Part shown: positions 1-8,216 of the stretch, one piece after another
Position numbering within the stretch: the first letter of the stretch is position 1
Layout of the letters: the number at the start of each line of letters is the position of its first letter
Source of the DNA: Streptomyces violaceusniger
GTDB taxonomy: Bacteria > Actinomycetota > Actinomycetes > Streptomycetales > Streptomycetaceae
Assembly: GCA_005405945.1 (NCBI GenBank)
Contig: BJHW01000001.1
Span: 3,782,001-3,846,000 of the forward strand
DNA: 64,000 nucleotides
Direction: 5' to 3'
Program-made: the position numbers and the translations under genes
Notes under the pieces: model-generated
Told to the model about the DNA's origin: nothing
The model's input: the letters and a program-made list of their open reading frames with translations, nothing else
Database searches by the model: none

Positions 1-542
1 CGCACCGCGCTCGCCGACGAGCCCGAGGGCATCCGAAGACGCGTGCGGCTGATCGAGGGCGACGGCCGGGAGACCGGGGCACACTTCCTGCCGGGCGCCT
101 TCGATGTGGTGCTGTGCCACGGCGTGCTGATGTACGTGCCCGAACCGGATCCGCTGCTCGCCGGGCTGGCCCGGGTGCTGGCCCCGGCGGTCTGCTCTCG
201 CTGCTGGTGCGCAACGGTGACGCGCTGGCGATGCGGCCGGGTCTTGCCGGGGACTTCGACACCGCGCTGGCCGCCTTCGACTCCCCCTCGTACACCAACC
301 GGATCGGGCTGCCGGTGCGCGCCGACCGGCGCGAGGAGCTGACCGAGACCCTCACCGCGATCGGGGCGCCGCTGCGCGCCTGGTACGGCGTGCGGGTCTT
401 CACCGACCTCGCCCCGGACGACGCGGAGCCGCCGGGCTCCCCGGAGTGGGAGCGGCTGCTGACGGCCGAGGAGCGGGCCGGCCGCACGGATCCCTACCGG
501 GCGGTGGCGGCACTGCTGCATCTGTGCGGGGTGCGCGGCTGA
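1..542 (+). CDS. SAM-dependent methyltransferase, C-terminal part, frameshifted
   Basis: The gene enters from outside the window and ends at TGA 540-542. The segment FDVVLCHGVLMYVPE followed by LLAGLARVLAP is the acidic motif and the strand before it in class I Rossmann methyltransferases of the SmtA/UbiE type. The remaining residues (LLSLLVRNGDALAMRPG, then a variable C-terminal domain) match the usual end of SmtA-like proteins. The frame changes near 184-188. Restoring one G gives the expected Ala-Pro-Gly-Gly-Leu-Leu and a continuous frame of 181 codons including the stop. The substrate cannot be told. The deletion is probably an assembly error, not a pseudogene. Confidence 0.8.
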   Translation, partial: HRARRRARGHPKTRAADRGRRPGDRGTLPAGRLRCGAVPRRADVRARTGSAARRAGPGAGPGGLLSLLVRNGDALAMRPGLAGDFDTALAAFDSPSYTNRIGLPVRADRREELTETLTAIGAPLRAWYGVRVFTDLAPDDAEPPGSPEWERLLTAEERAGRTDPYRAVAALLHLCGVRG

Positions 543-564
543 GCCGGGCCGGATGGGGCGGGGT

Positions 565-590
565 GGGGTGGCGGTGCGGACCGCCACCCC
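565..590. terminator. Hairpin between convergent genes
   Basis: A perfect 11-bp stem (565-575 with 580-590) closes a GCGG loop between the methyltransferase stop at 542 and the stop of the small minus-strand gene at 601. There is no T-tract on the plus strand, which is usual in Streptomyces. It probably ends transcription from both sides. Confidence 0.65.
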
Positions 591-600
591 GTGTTCTCGC

Positions 601-804
601 CTATTCGGCGCGCAGGCTCATCGGGCCGTAGATCTTCTTACCGTCCTCGAAGAGGGTCACCTGCTCCGCGCCTCCCTCGAGGAGCTCCCGCCACTCCTCA
701 CCGATCCACGACTCCGCGTCCCCCTGGGTCGGGAACTCCTCCGGCTGCACCGCGGGCTTCGTCTCCGTCCCGTCGGACTTCTCGAACCGCCATGTCCACG
801 CCAT
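601..804 (-). CDS. Small conserved hypothetical protein (67 aa)
   Basis: The protein starts MAWTWRFEKSDG and ends in the acidic segment EQVTLFEDGKKIYGPMSLR. The start at 804 is chosen because a strong GGAGGAG lies 6 nt upstream; an in-frame ATG at 819 lies just upstream of that ribosome site and is rejected. There is no signal peptide or membrane segment. It looks like a small, acidic soluble protein conserved in Streptomyces, but I know no function for it. It is convergent with the methyltransferase and divergent from cobU. Confidence 0.75.
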   Translation of the reverse strand: MAWTWRFEKSDGTETKPAVQPEEFPTQGDAESWIGEEWRELLEGGAEQVTLFEDGKKIYGPMSLRAE

Positions 805-944
805 TCCAGCCTCCTCCATCCCGCCGGCCCACAGGTGATACCCGCCGGTCCACAGCTGATGCCTGCCCGCAGCCTAGGTGACTGATCACTCCGTACGGGG
901 TGGCCCCGCGCGACCCGTGGGAACGGACGCGAGACGATCGGGGC

Positions 945-2144
945 GTGGAACTCACTCTTCTGGGCACCGGGGCCCCCGACGGGCTGCCCCGCCACGGCTG
1001 CCCCTGCGCCGCCTGTGCCGCCGCCGTCGGCGAGGAGGCACGGGCCGCCACCTCGCTGCTGATCGACGGCGCGCTGCTGATCGACCTCACCCCGGGGGCC
1101 GCCCTCGCCGCCGCGCGGGCCGGGTACTCGCTGGTGGGCGTACGGCAGGTGCTGCTCTCCCATCCGCACGCGGGCCCTGCCGTCGAGTTCCCGGCCGGGC
1201 TGCCGGCGCCGGGCCGGGTGCCGGACGGCCGCACGCTGTCCCTGATCAGCGGCCACCGGGTGCGGGCGGTCGCGCTGGACTCCCCCGGCACCGGCTACGA
1301 GGTCACCGGGCCCGACGGCACCCGGCTGCTGTACCTCCCGCCGGGCGCGGCCGCCGCCGGGCTCCCGGACCGGGCCGAGCCGTACGACATGGTGCTGCTC
1401 GACGTGCTGGGCCGCCCCGACGCGCTGGCCGCCCTGCGCGCCTCGGGCGCCGTGGGCGCCACCACCGACGTGCTGGCCGTCCACCTCGACCACACCGCCC
1501 CGCCCGGCCGGGAGCTGCACCGCCGCCTCGCCACGGCGGGCGCCCGGGCGGTGCCGGACGGGCGGACGCTGACCGTCGGCGAGTACCACGCGGTGCCGGA
1601 CCTGCCGCGCCGCACGCTGGTGCTGGGCGGCGCCCGGTCCGGCAAGTCCCTGGAGGCGGAACGGCGGCTGGCCGCGTTCCCCGACGTCCTCTACGTCGCC
1701 ACGGGCGGCACCCGCGAGAGCGACCCCGAGTGGGCCGCCCGCGTCGCCGCCCACCGCGACCGCCGCCCCGGCTCCTGGCGCACCGCCGAGACCTGCGACC
1801 TGCCCCCGCTGCTGGCCGAGGACGGCCCACCGCTGCTCATCGACTGCCTGGCGCTGTGGCTCACCGACGCGATGGACTCCGTGAGCGCCTGGGACGACGA
1901 GAAGTGGGCACACGGCGGCGAACGCGCCCTCCGCGAACGCGTCTCCGCCCTCGTCGCGGCGGTCCGTGCCACGACCCGTACGGTCGTCGCGGTGAGCAAC
2001 GAGGTCGGCGCGGGCATCGTCCCCGCGACCGCCTCCGGCCGCCGCTTCCGCGACGAACTGGGCCGCCTGAACGCGGCGTTCGCCGAGGAGTGCGAGCAGG
2101 TGCTGCTGGTCGTGGCGGGCCAGCCGTTGCCGCTGCGCGGCTGA
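945..2144 (+). CDS. cobU: CobU: adenosylcobinamide kinase / adenosylcobinamide-phosphate guanylyltransferase with N-terminal MBL-like domain
   Basis: The C-terminal ~180 residues are CobU: P-loop GGARSGKS at residues ~228-235, then SNEVGAGIVP at ~351-360 (the conserved SNEVG motif), then FRDELGRLN. CobU phosphorylates adenosylcobinamide and then transfers GMP to give AdoCbi-GDP, the substrate of CobS. The first ~215 residues resemble a metallo-beta-lactamase fold of PhnP type (LLGTGAPDGLPRHGCPCAAC). The metal motif is degraded, however: SHPH is present but the following Asp-His is missing. GTG 945 is chosen because the MBL strand VELTLLGTG starts there; upstream in-frame GTG 900 encodes unlike sequence. 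The gene stands with cobT and cobS, though long repeats separate them. Confidence 0.9.
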   Translation: MELTLLGTGAPDGLPRHGCPCAACAAAVGEEARAATSLLIDGALLIDLTPGAALAAARAGYSLVGVRQVLLSHPHAGPAVEFPAGLPAPGRVPDGRTLSLISGHRVRAVALDSPGTGYEVTGPDGTRLLYLPPGAAAAGLPDRAEPYDMVLLDVLGRPDALAALRASGAVGATTDVLAVHLDHTAPPGRELHRRLATAGARAVPDGRTLTVGEYHAVPDLPRRTLVLGGARSGKSLEAERRLAAFPDVLYVATGGTRESDPEWAARVAAHRDRRPGSWRTAETCDLPPLLAEDGPPLLIDCLALWLTDAMDSVSAWDDEKWAHGGERALRERVSALVAAVRATTRTVVAVSNEVGAGIVPATASGRRFRDELGRLNAAFAEECEQVLLVVAGQPLPLRG

Positions 2145-2330
2145 TCGCGGTCCCGGGGCCGGGGCCCGGGTCCTGGTCCTGGTCCTGGCGGGGGGCTGGG
2201 GGCTGGGTCCTGGCCGGGGCCGGGGGCTGGGCCGGGGCTGGGGGCCGGGGGCTGGGCCGGGGCTGGGGGCTGGGTCGGGGCTGGGGCTGGGTCGGGGCTG
2301 GGGGCTGGGTCGGGGGCTGCTCGGTTCGGT
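2145..2330. repeat. G-rich low-complexity tract after cobU
   Basis: Starting at the cobU stop, the plus strand consists of degenerate short units such as GGGGCTGGG and GGTCCTGG. Their G-runs could form quadruplexes on the plus strand. No coding sequence is supported here. It is directly followed by the inverted and tandem repeats at 2345-2888. Confidence 0.6.
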
Positions 2331-2344
2331 TGGGTGCGGCTTTC

Positions 2345-2888
2345 GTCTCGCGCCTTCGGCGCAATTGAGCAGCGGGGCAGGGATGCGGGGGCGCGGCACC
2401 GCCGCCGGGCGACGGGTTCGCGGGGGCGGGCTCCGGGGGCGGCTTCCGTGGCCCGGTGGCCAAGGTCCCTCCGGACTGCGGGCCGGTCGCCCCGGGACGG
2501 CCCCTCCGGGTACCCCTCGCGAAAACACTTGATCTGGCGCAACTAATGCAGCGGAGCGGGGGCGCGGCACCGCCGCCGGGCGACGGGTTCGCGGGGGCGG
2601 GCTCCGGGGGCGGCTTCCCGCTTCGGCGGCCAAGGTCCCTCCGGACTGCGGGCCGGTCGCCCCGGGACGGCCCCTCCGGGTACCCCTCGCGAAAACACTT
2701 GATCTGGCGCAACTAATTTGTCAAACGTTTCCGAGGGGGTACCCCGGACCCCGGCAGTCCGGCAACGGGCCCAGCCCACGAGCACCGGAGCCGCCACCGG
2801 GCCTCACCCCCACCGGCCCGGCGCCCGGCGACGCGGCCCGCGCCCCGCCCCCTCCCCCGCTGCTCAATTGCGCCGAAGGCGCGAGACG
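2345..2888. repeat. Inverted-repeat-bounded segment containing two 163-bp tandem copies
   Basis: A ~31-bp sequence at 2345-2376 (core CGCCTTCGGCGCAATTGAGC) recurs inverted at 2857-2888. Between them lie two direct copies of a ~163-bp sequence, 2385-2547 and 2556-2717. They are identical except for a short stretch after GGCTTCC. Both copies end in CTTGATCTGGCGCAACTAAT. Just after copy 2, a GAGGGGGTACCCC block at ~2736-2748 is the near inverse of GGGTACCCCTCG inside the copies, giving a further dyad. The segment fills the gap between cobU and cobT. No protein is supported; the segment may be a non-autonomous repeat element or encode a structured RNA. Confidence 0.75.
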
Positions 2889-3023
2889 GCGGCGCGGGCA
2901 GCCGATCCGAGTAGTCCGACGCGAGCCCCAGCTCGTACCCGGCACGGGGGTCGCCCGGGGCCGCGACGGGCTCAACGGGCGGACGCCGCACCGGTTCCCG
3001 GGGCGCCCGGTAGGGTTCGCCAG

Positions 3024-4072
3024 GTGAGTGCTCTCAATCTCGATGACTTCGTCGACCTGATCGAGCGCCCCGACGGGGGCATCCGGCGTGACGCCGAGGA
3101 GCGCCGCGAGCGGCTCGCATTGCCGCCGGGTGCGCTCGGGCGGCTGGACGAACTGGGCGAGTGGCTGGCCGCCGCACAGCAGCGGGTGCCGGTCAAGCCC
3201 GTCGAGCAGCCCCGCGTCGTCCTCTTCGCGGGCGACCACGGCGTCTCCGACCTCGGCGTCTCCGCCCGCCCCGCCAGGAGCACCCACCGTCTGGTCCGTG
3301 CCGTGCTCGACGGCGAGAGCCCGGCCGCCATCCTCGCCGCCCGTCTCGGCACGCCCGTCCGCGTCGTCGACATGGCGCTGGACTGCGACCCCGAAGACCT
3401 CCCGAAGAGGTCACCCGCCACCGGGTACGCCGCGCGTCCGGCCGGATCGACGTCGAGGACGCGCTCACCCTGGACGAGGCCGAGCGGGCCTTCCGCGCCG
3501 GGATGGCCATCGCCGACGAGGAGGCGGACTCCGGTACGGACCTCCTCGTCCTCGGCGACCTCAGCGTCGGCGGCACCACCGCCGCGGCCACGCTGATCGC
3601 CGCGCTGTGCGGTACGGACGCGTCCGTGGTCACCGGCCGCGGCGGGGCCGCCATCGACGACCTCGCCTGGATGCGCAAGTGCGCCGCCATCCGCGACGGG
3701 CTGCGCCGCGCCCGCCCGGTGCTCGGCGATCAGCTCCAGCTGCTGGCCACCGTCGGCGGTGCCGACCTCGCCGCGATCACCGGCTTCCTGCTGCAGAGCG
3801 CCGTACGCCGCACCCCCGTGATCCTCGACGGCGTCGTCTCGGCGGCCTGCGCACTGGTCGCCCAGCGGGTGGCGTTCCGCGCCCCGGACTGGTGGCTGGC
3901 CGGTCAGGCCAGCGGCGAACCGGGCCAGGAGAAGGCCCTCGACCGCATCGCCCTCACCCCGCTGCTCGACCATGGCGTCACGGTCGGCGAGGGCACGGGC
4001 GCGCTGCTCGCCCTGCCGCTCGTGCAGGCGGCCGCGGCCCTGCACGCGGAGCTCCCGGAGCGCGACGGCTAA
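3024..4072 (+). CDS. cobT: CobT: nicotinate-nucleotide--dimethylbenzimidazole phosphoribosyltransferase, one frameshift
   Basis: CobT makes alpha-ribazole phosphate from nicotinate mononucleotide and dimethylbenzimidazole for the cobalamin lower ligand. Visible family signatures are FAGDHGVSDLGVS in the N-terminal half, LLVLGDLSVGGTT in the middle, and HGVTVGEGTGALLALPLV near the end, which holds the catalytic Glu of the GEGTGA motif. GTG 3024 starts VSALNLDDF. The frame breaks in the C-run at 3401-3403; adding one C restores Asp-Leu-Pro-Glu-Glu-Val and a 349-residue protein, the normal CobT length. The stop TAA is the first triplet of the dispersed repeat that follows. Confidence 0.9.
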
Positions 4073-4222
4073 GCGCTCCGCGGGAAGTGGCGCCATGCGT
4101 CGTTGGCCGACTGCGGCGCCGTCGTGGCTGGTCGCGCCCACGCGGCGGAGCCGCACATCGACACAGCCCCGCGCCCCTTCGGGGCGCTGCCCGAACCGTA
4201 GCGGACTTCCTCCGACCTGCTT
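4070..4222 (+). repeat. Dispersed ~150-bp element, copy A
   Basis: It begins TAAGCGCTCCGCGGGAAGTG and ends CTTCCTCCGACCTGCTTA, so its ends carry short TAAGC/GCTTA inverted repeats. A nearly identical copy lies inverted at 37034-37212. Inside are the hairpin GCGGCGGAGCCGC and the hairpin CGCCCCTTCGGGGCG. Copy A has one ~27-bp unit around GCGGCGGAGCCGC; copy B has two. The element supplies the cobT stop codon. Confidence 0.75.
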
Positions 4223-4223
4223 A

Positions 4224-4645
4224 GGGCGTGTCCGGCGGTACGCGTACGCCTGCGGCGGGCTGCTCCCCTCCCCGCCCCTTCCCACAACTGGGGCTCCGCC
4301 CCAGACCCGGGGACCAGGGGTAGAGTCCCCACCCCAGACCCCGGGGACCAAGGGCGCAGCCCGCTGCTCCCCTCCCCGTCCCTTCCCTCAACTGGGGCTC
4401 CGCCCCAGACCCGGGGACGAAGGGCGCAGCCCCCGCCGCTTCCCTCCCGCACCTTCCTGCAGCATCGACATACAGCTCCGCCACGTGGCGGGCTCCGCCC
4501 CAGACCCCCGGGGTCCAAGCCCCCGCCGCTCCCCTCCCCGCACCTCCCTGCAGCATCGCCACGTGACGGGCTCCACCCCAGACCCCGGGGTCCAGGGGCG
4601 GAGCCCCTTGTATCGGGAAGGGGCGGGGAGGGGACAGATCCGCCG
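4224..4645. repeat. Large GC-rich inverted-repeat intergenic element, copy 1
   Basis: The outer ends GGCGTGTCCGGCGG (from 4225) and CCGCCGGACACGCC (from 4629) are inverse to each other. Inside them CCCCTCCCCGCCCCTTCC (4266-4283) pairs with GGAAGGGGCGGGGAGGGG (about 4616-4633). The interior holds several copies of the hairpin GGGGCTCCGCCCC, each followed by AGACCC. Related elements lie at 7545-7880, 14958-15200, 59335-59463 and 61443-62115. The segment sits between the convergent ends of cobT and cobS, so ending transcription is a reasonable role. The rest, to 4799, is degenerate GCCGAAGG-type repeats without a gene. Confidence 0.7.
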
Positions 4646-4799
4646 GACACGCCATAGGGGCCGGGCCGCAGCCGAAGGGGGCCCTCAGCCGAAGGGGCAG
4701 GCACCCGCGAGGCAGCGGTGGGCCCCAAGTCGAAGCGGGGCCCGAGCCGAAAGCCGGAGGCCCGAGCCGAAAGGGCAGGCCTCAGCCGAAGGGTGGGGC

Positions 4800-5768
4800 T
4801 CAGCCGAAGGTCAGGACCACCAGGGCCGTCGTGGCGGCCGCTTCCGCCAGCGCGCCGAAGACGTCGCCGGTCACCCCGCCGAGACGGCGGTGGCAGTGGT
4901 GCAGGAGGAGTTCGGCGGCCGCCAGGGCGGCCAGGGCGGCGAAGGCGTTGAGGACGACGGCGTACGGGCCGAACGGGACGGCCACCACCGCGCACCCCAC
5001 CACGGTCACCGCCGCCACGACACCGGCGGAACGCCACGGCACGGCGCCCGCGACCGCCGCGCCCAGCCCCTCCGGGCGCGCCGCCGGAACGCCCACGCGG
5101 GCCGCGAGCGTCAGGGCGCAGCGCGCGGCGACACCGGCCACGGCCGCCCCGACCGCGCCGTGCGCCCAGTCCTCCCCGTACAGCTCGGCCAGGGCCGCCA
5201 CCTGCCCGAGCAGGACGAACAGCAGCGTGATCACGCCGAACGGCCCGATGTCCGACCGCTTCATGATGCGCAGCGCGTCCTCGGCGGGCTTGCCGCTGCC
5301 GAGCCCGTCCGCGGTGTCGGCGAGCCCGTCGAGGTGGAGGCCGCGGGTCAGTACGGCGGGTATCGCGGCGGTGGCCACGGCGGCGAGCAGCGGCCCACCG
5401 CCCAGGAAGAGCAGCACCCCGCCCACCGCGGCCGCGCACAGCCCCACGGCCAGCCCGGCCAGCGGAGCGCACAACATCCCCGCGTGCGCCGCCTCCCGGT
5501 CCCAGCGCGTGCCCCGTACGGGCAGCACAGTGAGCGTGCCGAACGCGAAGCGGACCCCGTCGCCCCAGGGGGCACGCGGAGCGTGCGCGGGCGGCGGGTC
5601 GTAGCCGGGCCGCGGCGGATGCTCCGGCCGGTCGGGCGGCTGCTGCTCCGCGCCCTCGGAGGGCGCGGAGGGCGCGGAGCTCTCCGGCCGCTCGGGCTCG
5701 GGCTCGGCCTCCGGCGGGCGTGCGGACGGCTGCAGTTGCGGCTGCGGCGGCTCCGGCGTGGTGTCCAT
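4800..5768 (-). CDS. cobS: CobS: adenosylcobinamide-GDP ribazoletransferase
   Basis: CobS is an integral membrane enzyme joining AdoCbi-GDP to alpha-ribazole (phosphate), the last assembly step of adenosylcobalamin. Family motifs are TRGLHLDGLADTADG, MKRSDIGPFGV and the C-terminal GVTGDVFGA. Several Ala/Leu/Val-rich stretches are membrane helices. The first ~80 residues are a Pro/Glu-rich extension (TPEPPQPQLQPSARPPEAEP) not needed for the fold. ATG 5768 gives 322 residues; upstream in-frame codons would add an unlike Arg/Pro-rich leader. It converges on cobT and diverges from pepA. Confidence 0.92.
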   Translation of the reverse strand: MDTTPEPPQPQLQPSARPPEAEPEPERPESSAPSAPSEGAEQQPPDRPEHPPRPGYDPPPAHAPRAPWGDGVRFAFGTLTVLPVRGTRWDREAAHAGMLCAPLAGLAVGLCAAAVGGVLLFLGGGPLLAAVATAAIPAVLTRGLHLDGLADTADGLGSGKPAEDALRIMKRSDIGPFGVITLLFVLLGQVAALAELYGEDWAHGAVGAAVAGVAARCALTLAARVGVPAARPEGLGAAVAGAVPWRSAGVVAAVTVVGCAVVAVPFGPYAVVLNAFAALAALAAAELLLHHCHRRLGGVTGDVFGALAEAAATTALVVLTFG

Positions 5769-6000
5769 CGCGCGGAAGGCTATCCCGGCCACCCGTAGCG
5801 GGTAAGCCCCAGGGCACGCCCACTGTGGAGCCCTGAGTGCCAAGGCACGCCGGGTGCTTGGCTCTTCCGGCTGGGGCCACCTCCCAGCGGTGGCTGGGGG
5901 AGAATCGACCCCCAAATGGGGCCTAGGCATACGATGCGGAAGGGCGCGGCCTACCCATCCATGACGGCCGACGAACTACCGGAAGAGGGACCCGACCACT

Positions 6001-7533
6001 GTGACTGCTCTGACTCTCAGCACCTCGTCCGCCGCGGCACTGCGCGCGGACGCCGTCGTCGTCGGTGTGGCGAAAGGGGCCAAGGGCCCTGTCGTCGCTG
6101 CCGGTGCCGAGGCCGTGGACAAGGCGTTCGGCGGGAAGCTGGCCGCCGTTCTGGAGACGCTCGGCGCGACCGGCGCCGAGGGCGAGGTGACCAAGCTGCC
6201 CGCCGCGTCCGGCCTCAAGGCCCCGGTCGTGCTGGCGGTCGGGCTGGGCGAGGTCCCGGCCAAGGGCGACGGCTATGACGCCGAGACGCTGCGCCGGGCC
6301 GCGGGCGCGGCCGCCCGCGCGTTGTCCGGTTCGAAGAAGGGCGCGTTCGCGCTGCCGATCGAGGACCCGGCGGGCGTCAGTGCCGTGGCCGAGGGCGCGC
6401 TGCTCGGGGCGTACACGTACGACAAGGGCAACGGCAACGGCGAGAACGCCAAGGGCAAGGACAAGAAGAACAACGGACCGCTCGCCGAGGTCGCCGTCGT
6501 CGGCGGCAAGCCGCGCGACAAGGCGTACAAGGCGGCCGCCGAGCGCGCCACCGCCCTCGTCGCGGAGGTCAACCGCGCCCGCGACCTGATCAATACCCCG
6601 TCCAACCTCCTCAACCCGGCCGCCTTCGCGGCCGAGGCGGTCGCGGCCGCCAAGGAGCACGGCCTCAAGACCGAGGTGCTGGACGAGAAGGCGCTCAAGA
6701 AGGGCGGGTACGGCGGCATCCTCGGCGTCGGCCAGGGCTCGGACGCCCCGCCGCGGCTGGTCCGGATCGCGTACACCCACCCCAAGGCCGAGAAGACGCT
6801 CGCCCTGGTGGGCAAGGGCATCACCTACGACTCGGGCGGCATCTCCCTCAAGCCGGCCGGTCACAACGAGACGATGAAGTGCGACATGAGCGGTGCCGCC
6901 GCCGTGTTCGCCGCGGTCGTCACCGCCGCGAAGCTGGGTCTGCGGGTCAATTTGACGGGCTGGCTGGCGCTCGCCGAGAACATGCCGTCGGGTTCGGCCA
7001 CCCGCCCCGGCGATGTGCTGTCGATGTACGGCGGCAAGACCGTCGAGGTGCTGAACACCGACGCCGAGGGCCGGCTGGTGCTCGCCGACGCGATCACCCG
7101 CGCCGGTGAGGAGAAGCCGGACGCGATCGTGGACGTGGCGACGCTGACCGGTGCGATGGTCCTCGCGCTGGGCAACCGCACGTTCGGGATCATGACGAAC
7201 GACGAGGCGTTCCGCACCACGCTCCACGAGATCGCCGGGGAGGTCGGTGAGCAGTCCTGGCCGATGCCGCTGCCCGACCACCTCCGCAAGGGCATCGACT
7301 CGCCGGTCGCCGATCTGGCGAACATGGGCGAGCGCATGGGTGGCGGTCTGGTGGCCGGCATCTTCCTGAAGGAGTTCGTGGCGGACGGGATCACCTGGGG
7401 CCACCTGGACATCGCGGGTCCGGCCTTCAACGAGTCCGGTCCGTTCGGCTACACCCCCAAGGGCGGCACGGGCGCCGCGGTCCGCACCCTGGTCCGGCTG
7501 GCCGAGCGCACCGCCGACGGCGACCTCGGCTGA
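6001..7533 (+). CDS. pepA: Leucyl aminopeptidase (M17 family)
   Basis: PepA is a cytosolic, hexameric, two-metal aminopeptidase that removes N-terminal residues from peptides. The M17 signature NTDAEGRL lies at residues ~352-359. The metal-binding Lys and Asp are in VGKGITYDSGGISLKP and the catalytic part continues through MKCDMSGAAAV. The N-terminal non-catalytic domain contains a Lys/Asn-rich low-complexity loop around residues 140-160 (KGNGNGENAKGKDKKNNG). GTG 6001 follows GGAAGAGGG at a normal distance. The length of 510 residues is usual for actinobacterial PepA. Divergent from cobS and upstream of lpd. Confidence 0.95.
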   Translation: MTALTLSTSSAAALRADAVVVGVAKGAKGPVVAAGAEAVDKAFGGKLAAVLETLGATGAEGEVTKLPAASGLKAPVVLAVGLGEVPAKGDGYDAETLRRAAGAAARALSGSKKGAFALPIEDPAGVSAVAEGALLGAYTYDKGNGNGENAKGKDKKNNGPLAEVAVVGGKPRDKAYKAAAERATALVAEVNRARDLINTPSNLLNPAAFAAEAVAAAKEHGLKTEVLDEKALKKGGYGGILGVGQGSDAPPRLVRIAYTHPKAEKTLALVGKGITYDSGGISLKPAGHNETMKCDMSGAAAVFAAVVTAAKLGLRVNLTGWLALAENMPSGSATRPGDVLSMYGGKTVEVLNTDAEGRLVLADAITRAGEEKPDAIVDVATLTGAMVLALGNRTFGIMTNDEAFRTTLHEIAGEVGEQSWPMPLPDHLRKGIDSPVADLANMGERMGGGLVAGIFLKEFVADGITWGHLDIAGPAFNESGPFGYTPKGGTGAAVRTLVRLAERTADGDLG

Positions 7534-7544
7534 GCCGAGGCCTG

Positions 7545-7880
7545 CGGCGGGCCACGTGGCGGAGCCGCCACATCGGTGCTTCCCCTCCCTGCCCCTTCCC
7601 ACGCAGCGTCGATGTCCGGCTCCGCCGCGTGGGGCTCCGCCCCAGACCTCGGGCCGGACGACCCGGATGCGCGCGGCCGTCCGCCCGGTCACCCGCCGCA
7701 CCGGCGCGCCGACCGCGCCCAGCCCGCCGGTGCGGGTGCTCACGGCGCCGACGGTCGGCTCGTCGACGCCCGGGGTCCAGGGGCGGTGCCCCTGCCACGC
7801 GGCGGAGCCGCATATGGGTCCCGCGGGAAGGGGCGGGGAGGGGAAAGCGTCGATTGCGGCTCCGCCGCGTGATCCGCCGG
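7545..7880. repeat. Large GC-rich inverted-repeat intergenic element, copy 2
   Basis: The left arm (CCACGTGGCGGAGCCGCCACAT, with TCCCCTCCCTGCCCCTTCC) pairs with the right arm (GGAAGGGGCGGGGAGGGG, then GATTGCGGCTCCGCCGCGTG). The arms end in GATCCGCCGGACACC, as in copy 1. It contains at least four forms of the hairpin GCGGCGGAGCCGC. It lies immediately after pepA. No gene is supported between pepA and lpd (7534-8216). Confidence 0.65.
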
Positions 7881-7927
7881 ACACCCACGTGAGCTCGCGA
7901 CACAGCGGCATGTCACGGCGACGCATC

Positions 7928-7998
7928 GCGACCGTATGAGACGGTCGCCGCCATAGGCCGAAAGTCCCGTCGATTTCGCCCTCAACGAAATCGACGGG
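7928..7998. promoter_or_regulatory. Two adjacent perfect hairpins upstream of lpd
   Basis: Hairpin 1 has an 8-bp stem GCGACCGT/ACGGTCGC with loop ATGAG (7928-7948). Hairpin 2 has a 13-bp stem CCCGTCGATTTCG/CGAAATCGACGGG with a 7-nt loop (7966-7998). They lie 219-289 bp before the lpd start, after the repeat element. The second stem is AT-richer than its surroundings. They could be a terminator for upstream reading, or part of an lpd leader. Confidence 0.5.
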
Positions 7999-8216
7999 GC
8001 TTCGCGTTCCTGATACGCAGCAGTAACCCTGAACTGGGGTCTGGAGATTTCTCACACAGCGGCCCCGCGTCCCGCCTCCTTCCAACAAGTGCGAAGATGT
8101 TGTCCCGGCAGGACAGGGCCCCCGACACCAGGGCCGACGCAAGAAGCGGCCGAACACACGCCGCCGCCCGGCCGACCGACGGCCGGCCCCGGCGCACCAT
8201 GCATGGAGGACGTGAC

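Noticed and set aside
657..2633. A 658-codon minus-strand open frame opposite cobU
   Set aside because: Pro/Arg-rich antisense translation crossing the repeats; no domain, and cobU is certain on the other strand.
2385..2717. Small duplicated peptide beginning MRQIKCFREGYPEG on the minus strand in both repeat copies
   Set aside because: The identical frames follow from the DNA repeat; there is no ribosome site, and the frame runs into Pro-rich antisense sequence.
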